DNA of 64,000 nt from Oscarella lobularis (GCF_947507565.1 NC_089176.1:310001-374000); one strand, 5' to 3'. Counted from the first letter of the stretch, positions 9,811-21,681 are shown. Numbers and translations: made by a program. Notes: a model not told the origin generated them from the sequence alone.

Positions 9811-10625
9811 ATGGGAAAAGCGTTGCAAGTCGCGTCTCTTGTCCTGCGCGGTGTCGCTATGGTGAGTAACAATTATAGTTCATATTCTAGAAAGCGAGCG
9901 GCCACCATGAGGTCGAGTCGAAGAAGCCATATCCGTGTTTGTCTAAACGCTGGTTTGAACAGAAAGTCTCCGCTAACGCCGGAAAATTCTACTTGGTCTG
10001 TTCTCTTTTAGCTCTTTGGTGTCATCGTCAGTGCAGCAATAGCAGACAAGGCTCGTGGGGATTTTTCTGTGGAAATACTAAAGAGGGAGATCGATATCAC
10101 CGTTTGCTACTATAGCAATTATAACGCGTGCGGTTATGCTATTGGAATCGGGGTTTTCGCTCTGGTCGTCGCCTTTGTTTTTCTGTTGCTTGATCTTTTG
10201 TTTATGTGGAAGACGTCGGTAAAAGAAAAGATTGGTTTTTGTGCGACTGTTGCTGACATTGCTGCAAGTGCACTACTCGTTCTGCTTTGGTTTGTTTCAC
10301 TCGTTTTTCTCTGGGCAAATTGGTCTGAATCTCACGTTGACTACGTTGAGAGTCTGGAAACGAAAAGCGGCGATAATATACCTCTGACTGCCTCGGCAGC
10401 TCGGGCTGGCATTGCTTTCTCCGCTTTGTCTTTGTTTGTTTGGGTAAGAGCCCGTCAAGCCCGACAGAGTAGTTTCGCCGCATTAGTCAAATTTGCTTTG
10501 TGCAGATTCTACTGCTCGTTTTCGCCGTGCTGAGACTCAGGTCGTTGCGTCAAGGAACAGGTAGTGCCAGTGGTGAAAAGAGCGCCGACAGCGGCGAAGA
10601 GAAAAAGACACCAGCTCCAGTGTAG
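9811..10625 (+). CDS. Synaptogyrin-like four-pass membrane protein (B)
   Basis: Three exons (9811-9861, 10012-10443, 10506-10625), phase 0 throughout, give 200 aa. The lumenal loop CYYSNYNACGYA closely follows the vertebrate synaptogyrin loop CIYNRNPNACSYG. The last helix follows AARAGIAFSALSLFVW, again the family motif. Four hydrophobic helices are evident and the C-terminal tail is short, charged and ends KKTPAPV. The N-terminus before helix 1 is only about 10 residues, shorter than in vertebrates. A role in vesicle or plasma-membrane trafficking is expected from the family; it has no synaptic meaning if the animal lacks neurons. Confidence 0.9.
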
Positions 10626-11134
10626 AGTCATTTGGTACTATTGTGGTTTTGTCTATTGATGGGCGCTGCATGGCTGTTTGCGTATCAAGTCGCATTTATT
10701 GATTAGACGTAGTAAGGTTCTATTTACTTACCTACGGACGAAGCGCAAGCGCAATTGAACCGGACATACCAAGGGAGACGCCCGTTTGTAATTCTGATGG
10801 CAATTGGAACGGACGATTGACCCAAATAAGCATTGACAAGTAGGACAGGACAATGACCGCAATAATCGACGCTTTCACTTCGTGCTCAGAACGTTTCCTT
10901 TAGCTCTTTCTCTCTATAAGCTCTATTCACAATGCTCATGGAGCGTGCAAGGAAAGACTCTCTGCTGTGCCAGTGCACTTTTCAAATTTGAATCATGACA
11001 GTGCTATCGCCGCGCGGCCCTCAACTGCCAGTGAGCAGCGTACTGGCGTTGTGCAACCACCGTTGCAGGAACAGCCGGAGGAAAACAATGCTACCCATGC
11101 TACTGCTACTGTCACGCGACAGGAGCCAGCCTGA
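10626..11134 (+). pseudogene. Mosaic scar: gene D 5' fragment, inverted exon fragment, orphan exon 5
   Basis: Three pieces of neighbouring synaptogyrin genes are joined here. Bases of about 10626-10820 copy the upstream region and first codons of the gene at 12391 and reach a stop after six codons. Bases 10821-10882 are the reverse complement of the end of exon 4 of the double synaptogyrin gene (about 3436-3497). Bases 10883-11134 are a forward copy of its intron 4 end and exon 5 (10904-11134, 231 nt, still open). The result cannot make a full protein. The inverted patch suggests template switching or a fold-back rearrangement during tandem duplication. Confidence 0.8.
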
Positions 11135-11325
11135 GTGTTGTCATTACGTTGCCATGTCAGCACTGACTTGTTTTTAGTTTTAGTTACTTATTCATATTTC
11201 TGCTGCTGCTCCATTGGCGGTTCAGTTTCCGCTCTGTACTGCGCGTGTACAGGAAGTTGTTTCCACTCCCGTATTACCTGCATTCTTCCTCCAGCTTCCA
11301 CAACGAAGTTCCCTAACGCAATAAG

Positions 11326-12140
11326 ATGGTGAAATCCATGCAATTGGCGTCTCTTGTCCTGCGCGGTATCGCTATGGTAAGTAAAGTCATAGATCATGCC
11401 CTATAGAAAGACCAGTGGGGGGGGGGGGGGGGGGGGCCGCGAGGCCAGATGCTCCCCTGGGCCATGTTCTACTACTAACTAGTAGTTTCCCCCGTAATGC
11501 GCGGCATTTCGCGGCGGTCTCGCGCCGCCGGGAAATTACACTGGGCACAATTGCTCTCTGTTAGCTCTTTGGTGTTATCGTCAGTGCCGCAATAGAAGAC
11601 AAAGCTCGTGGAAATTATGATGTCGACTATCAGAAGTTTGGGTTTCATTATGTCCGTATTTGCTATTACAGCAATTACGACGCCTGTCCATATGCTATTG
11701 GAGTCGGCGTCTTTGCCCTGGTTGTGGCCTTCGTTTTTCTGATTCTTGATATTTTGCTTATGTGGAAGACATCCGTAAAGGAAAAGATTGGTTTTTGCGT
11801 GACTGTTGCCGACATTGCTATGAGTGTACTACTCATTGTGCTTTGGTTTGTTTCATTGGTTTTTCTCGGGGCAAATTGGTCTAATGGAAATGTGGCGCAC
11901 TTGGAAAAAAAATATGACATCACCATATCTTTTACTACCTCAGCAGCTAGGGCTGGCATTGCTTTCTCTGCTTTATCCTTGCTTGTTTGGGTAAGAGATA
12001 TTACTGCCAGAGTTTCTAATCTTGATGCCTTTGTGCAGATTGCCCTGCTGGTTTTAGCCGTGCTGAAACTCAAATCTTTGCGTAGCGATAGAAAAAGCCC
12101 CGGCAGTGGCGAAGAGAAAAAGACTCCAGCTCCGGTGTAG
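11326..12140 (+). CDS. Synaptogyrin-like four-pass membrane protein (C)
   Basis: Three exons (11326-11376, 11565-11990, 12039-12140), all phase 0, give 192 aa. It is the closest paralogue of gene B: same short N-terminus (MVKSMQLASLVLRGIAM), loop CYYSNYDACPYA, AARAGIAFSALSLLVW before the last helix, and tail ending KKTPAPV. Intron 1 is longer (188 nt) than in its relatives and contains a run of 20 G at 11417 and a GC-rich stretch. The upstream flank equals that of gene B. Confidence 0.9.
11417..11436 (+). repeat. Poly(G) tract, 20 bases
   Basis: An uninterrupted G run in intron 1 of gene C, followed by GC-rich sequence to about 11540 that is absent from gene B's intron. Confidence 0.9.
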
Positions 12141-12390
12141 GGTCATTTCTCGTGTTTATTTATTGATAGGGGCGCTGCATGACCAACTGTCTGTCATTTA
12201 GGAAAAAAACTCAGCTGTGGTGTAAGGTCATTCGTTTTGTGTTTTGTCTATTGATCTATTGATGGGCGCTGCGTGGCTGTTTGCGTGTCAAGTCGCATTT
12301 AGACGTAAGCTTCTGTTTACTTGCCCTACGGACGAAGCGCAAGCGCAGTTGAACCGGACATACCAAGGGAGACGCCCGTTTGGAATTCTG

Positions 12391-13106
12391 ATGGCAATTG
12401 GAACGGACGAACACCGAACCGAGGCTCCTCTTCGCCTCGCCTTAAGAATCATCGCTTTGGTAAGAAAACTGGCAATGATCTTTGAAGACGTCAGAGGCGA
12501 CAGTTGTCAGTTCCATGCCTTTTCCGGGGACGACAACACAGGGGATCGCGCAGCAAAAAAAGGATGCTATAGATATTTTTTCTTTTCGTTTACAGATATT
12601 TGGAGCAGCGGTGATCGGTTTGATACAGGGGCCCCTCATTGACGATTTCCTCGCCAAGGGAGACATATGTGCGTTCAATTCGAAGGATGAGGTCTGCTTA
12701 TTTGGCACGGCGACCGGTGGAATATCAATTGCCCTTGCCATCATTTTCATTGTCGTCGACATCATGGATATTATGGGAAAATACGAAGAGAAGAAAGGAA
12801 GTCTGATGACGTTTGCTCTCGATGGAGTATTGGCTTTCTGCTTGATTGTTCTTTGGCTTGCTTTTGCTATCTATTCCGACGAGCAGTGGCGGTCGCGACC
12901 CAATATTTCATCCGATTTGAAAAGTGCATTGGTGGATAACAGTACTTTTGAATCGGCTCTTCGCTCTGGTGATGCTGTCGTTGTCTTTGCCTTTTTATCA
13001 TTTCCTCTATGGGTAGGTGTAGTGTGATGACTCTCATAAAAGTTCAATCTTATGACTTTAGATGGTTTTGAGCTGTTTCTCTTTCAAAGCTTCAGCAATG
13101 TTCTGA
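12391..13106 (+). CDS. Synaptogyrin-like four-pass membrane protein (D)
   Basis: Three exons (12391-12459, 12596-13012, 13062-13106), phase 0, give 176 aa. The lumenal loop ICAFNSKDEVCLFG keeps the paired cysteines. The four helices are present, but the motif before the last helix is diverged (SGDAVVVFAFLSFPLW). The final exon adds only 14 residues (MVLSCFSFKASAMF), so the cytoplasmic tail is nearly absent, unlike B, C, E and F. A copy of its 5' region lies in the mosaic scar at 10626-10820. The exon 3 assignment rests on a clean AG acceptor in phase. Confidence 0.83.
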
Positions 13107-13291
13107 AATGACTGCCGATGTCACGTGTTATAGTTACTGTGCTCCACAATATTGGTTATCAAGATTAAAATTATTTCTTTCTTTGAACGCGCATGTTTTA
13201 GAACAGAGGCGGGTCTTTCATTGGGAAGGAGTTTTGGCGCTTACCAATTTGAGAGGAGTATACGGGTTTCGCTGAAGACTAACCAACCCGG

Positions 13292-14342
13292 ATGCTTTTT
13301 ACGCCGCGTATCCTTTCTTCTCGTTGTTTCATACGATTTCATGGTGGAAACGCGCCGAAAACTCGTCCTGGAGTTGTGATCCGGGTCGCCGGCGTGCGCG
13401 GTGACGAAATCGAGCGTCTTCTAAACGATGCGGCGAGTGCGCCGAGTCGCGCGACGTTTCAAGCGGCAACGGCCACTTTCCTAGCACGCGACAAGCACCG
13501 AAGAGGCCACATGGGCTACGTGCGCGGCTCCCTCGACTATCTCGACGCGACAGGCCTCGCAAACGACTTGGCACTCTACAATACAATTCTCGACGTTTTT
13601 CCACGCGATCGCTTTCAAAATCGCACGCTCATGGACGCGATATGGCCGAAAGCGCATCCGCAAATCGATTGCGCTTTGAACGTTCTGCAGAAAATGGAAG
13701 ATAACGGCGTTCGACCGAATTCTCAAACTTATTCGGTTTTATTGGAAATTTTTGGTCGAGCGAGTCTGCCTGTGCAGAAATGCCGACGCATTGCCTATTG
13801 GTTCGATCGATTTGAAACGAATGACCCATATCGCTTAGTTGGCGGGTCAAGGGAATCCTCTTCACGTGATTTGGCTCGGTTTACTTTGGAGAGAATTTGT
13901 GGCGGTGAACAACGTTATAATTATGAAATTGAAGTTGTTCGGGTGAGTGGAAATAAATTAATAAATTAATAATTAATTAATTTTTTATTAGGATTCTGAT
14001 CCTTTTGTGACGTGTGGTATTCATTCTGTCAAAGCCAAAGAATTCCACGACGATCGAAGCATTTTTCTTCAAGTGACTGGGCCACATAGAACGTGGCTCC
14101 AAGACATTGAACAGTATTACTACGTTCTTTTGAATCAAAAGCACCAAGGTGATTTATTTATTTATTTATTATGTATGTTTGCTCACGTGACTGAAATTGC
14201 AGATATTCTTTCCGTTGCGACAACAGACGCTTCTGAGAATGAGCCGAAACACTTGGCACTAAACAGCTGGCTTACACACGTTCAATCGAAGCACGTAAAC
14301 CTCTCTAATGCGCGCGTACTCTTTTCTCTCACCCACGAATAA
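13292..14342 (+). CDS. ECSIT: ECSIT, Toll-pathway adaptor and complex I assembly factor
   Basis: Three exons (13292-13942, 13992-14148, 14203-14342) give 315 aa. The basic, Arg-rich start (MLFTPRILSSRCFIRF) fits a mitochondrial targeting peptide. The core has the PPR-like ECSIT helices with NVLQKMEDNGVRPNSQTYS and the following CRRIAYWFDRFETNDPY, which match the vertebrate protein. ECSIT assists complex I assembly in mitochondria, and its vertebrate homologue also binds TRAF6 in the cytoplasm. It lies about 5.5 kb downstream of five TRAF-like genes. The C-terminal part after residue 217 is weakly conserved. Intron 2 carries a TTTA repeat. Confidence 0.9.
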
Positions 14343-14430
14343 ATCCCGTATTCATTCACGAGCCCAGCGAATGGGGCAATGACGTCGATTGACGTCACAC
14401 CGGCGCAAGCGTGCGCACTAAATACTCACA

Positions 14431-15283
14431 ATGGCGACGGCGACATCGTACGGTGGATCGACGTCCAAGGGCAACATTTCTGCCATACTTACCGGTCAGC
14501 ATTTCGTCGACACGATCAAGAAACCTCAAGTGATCACTCGACTAATAACGCTGGTTTGTTTGCCGAGCGGCGTCACGCCTCTTTTCCACCCGTAGTCACG
14601 CCTACTTTTGCATGCAGGTTTGCTGCATCATTGTCTTCGGCTGCATTGTCGGCGGCGGCTCGGCGTCCAGTACATGCTACATTGATCCCGACCAGAAAAC
14701 GGGAACGTGCGCCTTTGGCGTATTTGTGGGCGTGGTCGGCTTCATACTCTGCCTCGCTTATCTCATCGTCGACTATCTCTTCGAGCTTACGAACAATATT
14801 TTCGTGCGCAAATACACCGTTCTGAGCGACTTTGCCGCCAGCACCGTGTGGGGTCTCATGTTTTTCGTCGCTTTTTGCGTTCTCGCCGCCAAGTGGACGT
14901 CGGCCAAGGCGAAGGCGAACAACGCTTTGTCGGGAGCTATCACTGGAAACGTTCAGGCGGCGATTGCATTCGCCTTCTTCAGCACCGCTGGATTTGTGCG
15001 AGATAAACTAGTGCAAATATCCGGGAGTTTTGACTTGTTGCTTTAGATCGTTCTCGCCGTTCTGGCTGTTCTCCGCTTTCGTCAAGGTCCCGGAGAGCTG
15101 GGAGGAACGTCCGACGAGATCGCCTCGTCGTCGACAACGGGAAGAGCTTCTGAAAGCGGAGGAAGCGCCGGAGCAGCTCCAACTCTCACAAAAATCACGC
15201 CGACAGGTGAAGACTCGGAAACGAGTGGCGGTCCCACCGTTGCGACAGTTGACGTTCACGCTCCCGGTACAGAGGCACTGTAG
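14431..15283 (+). CDS. Synaptogyrin-like four-pass membrane protein (E)
   Basis: Three exons (14431-14553, 14618-14995, 15047-15283), phase 0, give 245 aa. Its N-terminus is longer than in B-D and resembles true synaptogyrins (GQHFVDTIKKPQVITRLITL before helix 1). Loop TCYIDPDQKTGTCAFG holds the cysteine pair. NVQAAIAFAFFSTAGF precedes the end of helix 4, matching vertebrate AAIAFSFFSIF. The tail is long, Ser/Thr/Gly-rich and probably cytoplasmic. With gene F it is the most canonical synaptogyrin here and the best candidate orthologue. The exon 2 donor (GTGCGA) is weak. Confidence 0.92.
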
Positions 15284-15467
15284 CACACGAATTTCGCTTG
15301 CTGGGCTTTTTTCTTTTTCTCTCTTCGCATTTTTCCGTAGTCCGAGTCTACGTCCTGCCAGAACTGTTTTTGTTTTTTTCTCTCTTTTTCAAGTTGTTTC
15401 GGAAGCATTACATTTTCAACACGTGCCGATTGGTGCTTTTGTTTCACGTGACCGGCCGGATCACATG

Positions 15468-15473
15468 AATAAA
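15468..15473 (+). terminator. Poly(A) signal of gene E, inside the next promoter
   Basis: AATAAA lies only 17 bases before the start codon of the first sulfatase at 15490, so the 3' end of E and the 5' end of the sulfatase almost touch. Confidence 0.5.
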
Positions 15474-15489
15474 ACTTCACGTGTACAGC

Positions 15490-17108
15490 ATGAGTCACGG
15501 TAGCACGACCGGTACCGCCTTCATTCTTTCATTCCTCCTTCTTTTCACCTCTATTCAATGCGCTACCACACCCAATTTTGTTCTATTATTTGCTGATGAT
15601 TTTGGCTGGGGTGACGTGGGAGCAAATTGGGCCGAGACGAAAGAGACTCCAAATATTGATCGCCTTGCCGCGTCAGGGATTCGCTTCACCGACTTTCACG
15701 CCGCCGCATCGGCGTGCACTCCGTCGCGAGCCTCTCTTCTCACGGGAAGACTCGGCTTGAGAACGGGAGCCGTTACGAATTTTAATCCATTGTCGCAATA
15801 TGGACTTCCTCTTAATGAAACGACTTTGGCGGAAGTGCTCAAGGCAGCTGGATACTCAACTGGAATGATTGGTATGTAAATGAGATATCTATATTATCCA
15901 AAATATGTTTCTTAGGAAAGTGGCACCTGGGTATCAATGGCTTGTATCATCCTAATCATCGAGGCTTTGAATTCTACTACGGCTTACCATACAGTAACGA
16001 TATGGGATGCGTTGATGATCCAGGCTACAATTTGCCTATGTGTTTACCTTGTCCCAAAAAGAGTGACGCCACCCTGAGAGATTTATTTCAAGAAGAAGCT
16101 GCAATAAACTGTGATCGTTGGAGCGATGCTGTCCCATTGTTTCATAATCTTGACATTATTGAACAGCCCGCCGATTTGGACACACTCAGCAATCGTTACG
16201 CTCAGATGGCGGATAGTTTTATCTCAAATCAAACCAACGACACACCATTCTTTCTCTACGTGGCATTTGCTCACATGCACGTGCCGCAAAATCATGATCC
16301 AAAGTACACAAATGCGTCGACGCGTAAGACAATTTTTGCTGACACTCTACTGGAAATGGATACAACGGTTGGCGTGATACTTGACTCCTTGCGTCGAAAC
16401 GGATTCACCAACGACACTCTTGTTTTGTTTACAGGCGATAATGGGCCTTGGGAGGAGAAGTGTGATCTTTCTGGATCTCCTGGTCCCTATTTAGGTCTAT
16501 GGGAGAAACGTCATTCAAATGGATCGAGTTGTAAAACGACTACGTGGGAAGGAGGACATCGTGAACCTGGAATCGTTTCTTGGCCCGGTACAATTAAACC
16601 TCGCGTTTCGAACGCCTTGGTCAGTACTTTGGATGTCTTGCCTACTTTTGGGAAATTAGCTGGGGCATCTCTACCGGCGTACCGCATGTTTGATGGCTTG
16701 GATATCAGTCACGTTTTATTGAATGGATCTGAGAAGGGTCACGATTTCTTGGTGCATCCGAATAGCGGAGGATCGGGCAAAATTGGAAATTGGGATACAC
16801 TGAGGAAAGGTGACTGGAAAATTAAGTATCAAACGGGTGGAAGACGTTCCTGCAATAATTCCACTCCAAAAGAAGTGCGTCACGATCCTCCACTTTTATT
16901 TAACCTCAAAGACGACGAACAGGAGAGCGAGGCGCTGGACGTAACCAAAGAGCCGTACTCGCAAATTTTGGCAGAAATGACGAAGCTGCTTGAAGAGCTA
17001 AAGGAGAGTCTAGCAAAGGACAACACAACAATCACCCAATATACGAATAATCCTCATGTCAAGCCGTGCTGCAATGAAAAAAGCGTTGTTTGTCGATGCA
17101 CTGTATGA
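15490..17108 (+). CDS. Arylsulfatase G-like enzyme 1
   Basis: Two exons (15490-15871, 15916-17108) joined in phase 1 give 524 aa, close to the 525 of human ARSG. A signal peptide ([15 protein letters not shown]) precedes [14 protein letters not shown], the metal-binding start of sulfatases. The active-site Cys, normally converted to formylglycine, is in [32 protein letters not shown] and FTGDNGPW follow. [19 protein letters not shown] and the end CCN...VVCRC match ARSG rather than ARSA. Vertebrate ARSG is a lysosomal sulfatase acting on 3-O-sulfated glucosamine of heparan sulfate; the substrate here is unproven. Confidence 0.93.
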
Positions 17109-17216
17109 AAAGGACTGTCCTGTGATTTTGTGCGATAGTAATGAGTGTAATCAAATTTGTTTTATCACGTGACCTGATCACATAAGTTTTGTGAGTCGGT
17201 TTGTGAGTACAGTAGA

Positions 17217-18807
17217 ATGTTCACTGTGTCGTTTCTCCTTCTTTTCGGTGCCGTTCAGTGTGCTAGCCGGCCCAATTTTGTTCTCCTATTCGCCGACGAT
17301 TTCGGCTGGGGCGACGTGGGAGCAAATTGGGCTGAAACGAAAGAGACGCCGAATATCGATCGCCTCGCCGCATCAGGAATTCGTTTCACCGACTTTCACG
17401 CCGGCGCATCGGTGTGCACTCCATCGCGAGCCGCTCTCCTTACGGGAAGACTCGGCTTGCGAACAGGAGTCGTCAAAAATTTCGGTGTAACGTCACGATA
17501 TGGACTTCCTCTCAACGAAACAACATTGCCGGAAATGCTCAAGGCGGCTGGATACTCAACTGGAATGATCGGTGCCAACTCTATAATAGTCTATTTAGCT
17601 GACATATGTCTTAGGAAAGTGGCACTTGGGTATCAATGGCTTGTATCATCCAAATCATCGAGGCTTTGAATTCTACTATGGTTTACCATACAGTAACGAC
17701 ATGGGATGCGTTGATGATCCAGGCTACAATTTGCCTATGTGTTTACCTTGTCCCAAAAAGAGTGACGCCACCCTGAGAGATTTATTTCAAGCAGAAGCTG
17801 CAATAAACTGTGATCATTGGAGTGATGCTGTCCCATTGTTTCATAATCTTGACATTATTGAACAGCCCGCCAATTTGAATACACTCAGCAATCGCTACGC
17901 TCAGATGGCGGATAGTTTTATCTCAAATCAAACCAACGACACACCATTCTTTCTCTACGTGGCGTTTGCTCACATGCACGTGCCGCAAAATCACGATCCA
18001 AAATACACAAACGCGTCGACACGTAAGACAGTTTTTGCCGACACTCTACTGGAAATGGATACAACGGTTGGTGTGATACTTGACTCCTTGCGTCGAAACG
18101 GATTTACCAACGACACTCTTGTTTTATTTACAGGCGATAATGGGCCTTGGGAGGGAAAGTGTAATCTTACTGGAACTCCAGGTCCCTATTTGGGTCTATG
18201 GGAGAAACGTCATTCGAATGGATCCAGCTGTAAAACGACCGCTTGGGAAGGAGGGCATCGCGAGCCTGGAATCGTTTCTTGGCCAGGTACAATCAAAGCT
18301 CGCGTCTCAAACGCTTTGGTTAGCGCTTTAGATGTCTTCCCAACCTTTGGGAAATTAGCTGGAGCATCTCTACCGGAGTATCGCATGTTTGATGGCTTGG
18401 ATATCAGTCAAGTGTTATTCAATGGATCTGAGAAGGGACACGATTTCTTGCCGCATCCGAATAGCGGAGCGTCTGGCGTGTTGGGTCACTTGGATACATT
18501 GAGGAAAGGTGACTGGAAAATTATATATCAAACGGGTGGAGTAGCCTCCTGTAATAGTCCTCATCCAAAAACAGTACGACATGATCCTCCTCTTCTATTC
18601 AACCTCAAAGACGACGAACAGGAGAGCGAGGCGCTGGACGTGACCAAAGAGCCGTACTCGCAAATATTGGCGGAAATGACGAAGTTGCTTGACGAGATAA
18701 AGGAGAGTGTGGCAAAGGACAACACAACAGCGGCTCTATACACGAATAATCCTCGTGCTAGGCCGTGCTGCAATGAAAACAACGTTGTCTGTCGTTGCAC
18801 TGTATAA
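17217..18807 (+). CDS. Arylsulfatase G-like enzyme 2
   Basis: Two exons (17217-17571, 17615-18807) give 515 aa. Signal peptide [15 protein letters not shown], active-site [13 protein letters not shown], and the same ARSG-type blocks as copy 1. Exon 2 has exactly the same length (1193 nt) as in the other two copies and is nearly identical through the central domain. Differences concentrate near the C-terminus and around residue 160. The tandem arrangement with about 110 bases between genes indicates recent duplication. Confidence 0.93.
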
Positions 18808-18894
18808 TAAGGACTCTCTTGCATTTTGTCTGTGGTGCGACAAACATTTCTGCACGTTTCAGTTTCTATAATGCATCGATCACATGCCAAAACC

Positions 18895-20572
18895 ATGAAT
18901 ATGAATACTAGGACGTCCGTTGCGTCATTCCTCCTTCTTTTCGGCGCCGTTCAGTGCTCTACCCGACCCAATTTTGTTCTAATGTTTGCCGACGATTTCG
19001 GTTGGGGTGATGTGGGAGCGAATTGGGCCGAAACGAAGGAGACGCCGAATATCGATCGCCTCGCGACGTCAGGGATTCGTTTCACGGATTTTCACGCTGG
19101 CGCATCGGTGTGCACTCCGTCGCGAGCCGCTCTCCTCACGGGAAGACTCGGCTTGCGAACGGGAGTCGTTCAGAATTTCGGCGTATTGTCGCAATATGGA
19201 CTTCCTCTCAACGAAACGACTTTGGCGGAAATGCTCAAGGCGACTGGATACTCAACTGGAATGATTGGTGTCTAAACTACCCTAAAATTCCCCTAAGATA
19301 ATAATAATAATATTATTATTATTTGTATAGGAGTACTTAGACCCATGCATTCAGGTAACGTAATTTGGGTGTGTCTTAGGAAAGTGGCACCTGGGCATCA
19401 ATGGCTCCTATCATCCAAATCATCGAGGATTTGATTTCTACTACGGTTTACCCTACAGTAACGACATGGGATGCGTTGATGATCCAGGCTACAATTTGCC
19501 TATGTGTTTACCTTGTCCCAAAAAGAGTGACGCCACCCTGAGAGATTTATTTCAAGAAGAAGCTGCAATAAACTGCGATCGTTGGAGTGATGCTGTCCCA
19601 TTGTTTCATAATCTTGACATTATTGAACAGCCCGCCGATTTGAATACACTCAGCAATCGCTACGCTCAGATGGCGGATAGTTTTATCTCAAATCAAACCA
19701 GCGACACACCATTCTTTCTCTACGTGGCATTTGCTCACATGCACGTGCCACAAAATCACGATCCAAAATACACAAACGCGTCGACACGTAAGACAATTTT
19801 TGCTGACACTCTACTGGAGATGGATACAACGGTTGGCGTGATACTTGACTCCTTGCGTCGAAACGGATTCACCAACGACACTCTTGTTTTATTTACAGGC
19901 GATAATGGGCCTTGGGAGGAGAAGTGCAATCTTACTGGATCCCCAGGTTCCTATTTAGGACTCTGGGAGAAACGTCATTCGAATGGATCAAGTTCTAAGA
20001 GGACCACGTGGGAAGGAGGACATCGTGAACCTGGAATCGTTTCTTGGCCGGGTATGATTAAACCTCGCGTCTCAAACGCTTTGGTTAGTGCTCTAGACGT
20101 CTTCCCAACCTTTGGAAAATTAGCTGGGGCGTCCCTACCAGTGTACCGCATGTTTGATGGCTTGGATATTAGTCACGTGTTATTCAATGGGTCTGAGAAG
20201 GGACACGATTTCTTGGTGCATCCGAATAGCGGAGGGTCTGGCGGAGCGGGAGACTTGGATACATTGAGAAAAGGTGACTGGAAACTTATGTATCAAACGG
20301 GTGGAGTAGCCTCCTGTAATCGTCTTAGTCCGCCAGCAATACGTCATGATCCTCCACTTTTATTCAACCTCATAAACGATGAGCAGGAGAGCGAGGCGCT
20401 GGACGTGACCGAAGAGCCGTACTCGCAAATTTTGATAGAAATGACAAAGCTACTTGAACAGGTAAAGGAGAGTGTATCCAAGGACAACACAACAGTCGCT
20501 GAATATAAGAAAAATTCTGATGACAGGCCATGTTGCAATAGAAACAACGTTGTTTGTCGATGCACTGTATAA
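18895..20572 (+). CDS. Arylsulfatase G-like enzyme 3
   Basis: Two exons (18895-19267, 19380-20572) give 521 aa. The ATG at 18895 is preferred over earlier in-frame codons because it places a signal peptide ([14 protein letters not shown]) at the start. Active-site [13 protein letters not shown] is intact. The intron is 112 nt, longer than the 43-44 nt of its two neighbours, and holds an AT-only inverted repeat (ATAATAATATTATTAT) near 19303. C-terminal [11 protein letters not shown] matches the ARSG family end. Confidence 0.92.
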
Positions 20573-20679
20573 TAAGGACTCTCTCTCTTACATTTTGTCT
20601 GTGATTAGCAATTTTATTTAGGATTCATTTCCTCGTCTGCGCAGTCTCTTCAAGAACACGTGACATTCTCTAGCGAAGC

Positions 20680-21419
20680 ATGGCGTCAGCGTACGGCGGA
20701 TCCTCGTCCAAAGGCAACTGGTCGACTGTTCTTACACCGGGTCATGCTCTAGACACCGTAAAAAAGCCGCACGTCATCGTGCGACTCGCCCTCATGGTGC
20801 GACAAACAGGCCACGCCTCCTTTTCATCTTCATGATCTTTAAATTCTAGGTCTGTTGCATTGTCGCATTCGGCACGCTCGCGGACAAGGGAAAAGTCTTC
20901 GGTCAATGTGTTGTAGGATCAAACGGCTTCTGCTCCTGGGCCATTTTCGTCGGCGTGATGGGGTTTCTAAAAACTCTCTTCTACTTGACCAGCGACTTTC
21001 TATTCGAAATGACGAATAACGTCAACATTCGTCGATACATCACGCTCGCTGACGTCATATCGTCTTTCGTTTGGGCTTTTCTCTTCTTGGTTGCATTCGG
21101 CGTTAGCGTGCACAATTATAACAACGTCAAAAGCGCGCTTTCGAGCTCTACGAAGAGTACGGTGCAAGGCTCGATTGCCTTCATGTTTATTTGCATGGGC
21201 GGCTTTGTGAGTGGAAGACCACGCTCCCTTTCTCAATTTATTATTTATTTATTTATTTATTTATTTCAGATTGCCGTGGGCGTTTTGGCTTTGCTTCGCT
21301 ATCGACAGGGAGTCGGTGACGGATTCGGCACGAGTGGAGGAGCCTCAGGAGGAGGAGGAGAAAGTGCGGAGCCAGAAACGACACCCTATCAAGCTCCGGA
21401 AGTTCCAGCTACAGAATGA
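20680..21419 (+). CDS. Synaptogyrin-like four-pass membrane protein (F)
   Basis: Three exons (20680-20796, 20850-21206, 21270-21419), phase 0, give 207 aa. Paralogue of gene E with the same N-terminal pattern (MASAYGGSSSKGN, TPGHALDTVKKPHVIVRLAL). Loop QCVVGSNGFCSWA keeps the cysteines. Four helices and a Gly/Glu-rich cytoplasmic tail follow. It is separated from E by the three sulfatases, so the sulfatases expanded between two related genes or were inserted there. Intron 2 ends in a TTTA repeat that serves as the pyrimidine tract. Confidence 0.92.
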
Positions 21420-21571
21420 TGAGCCACTGCATCATTCAACTACGCACTTGTTGTTCGTTCTTTTGTCATGCTGCTGTCTTTTCTTTCTCGCTCATCCAAT
21501 TGGCACTGACTGACACGAAATCTATTTACGACATCCATTTCCAATACCCATGGAGAAAAAAACACCAACCT

Positions 21572-21594
21572 CCCCCCCCCCCCCCCTCCCCCCC
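21572..21594 (+). repeat. C-rich tract between gene F and RAC1
   Basis: A run of 15 C, one T and 7 C in the 262-base gap between two convergent genes. Nothing else was recognised in that gap. Confidence 0.85.
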
Positions 21595-21681
21595 AGACGC
21601 GAGAACAATAGAAAAACAAGCACAAGATACCGTTCAGAAAGACAAAGACAAAAAAGAATACGACTAGTAGTACACAAGTTC

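Noticed and set aside
19295-19325. AT-only inverted repeat in the third sulfatase intron
   Set aside because: A simple ATT/AAT repeat; no transposon ends or target duplication were seen.
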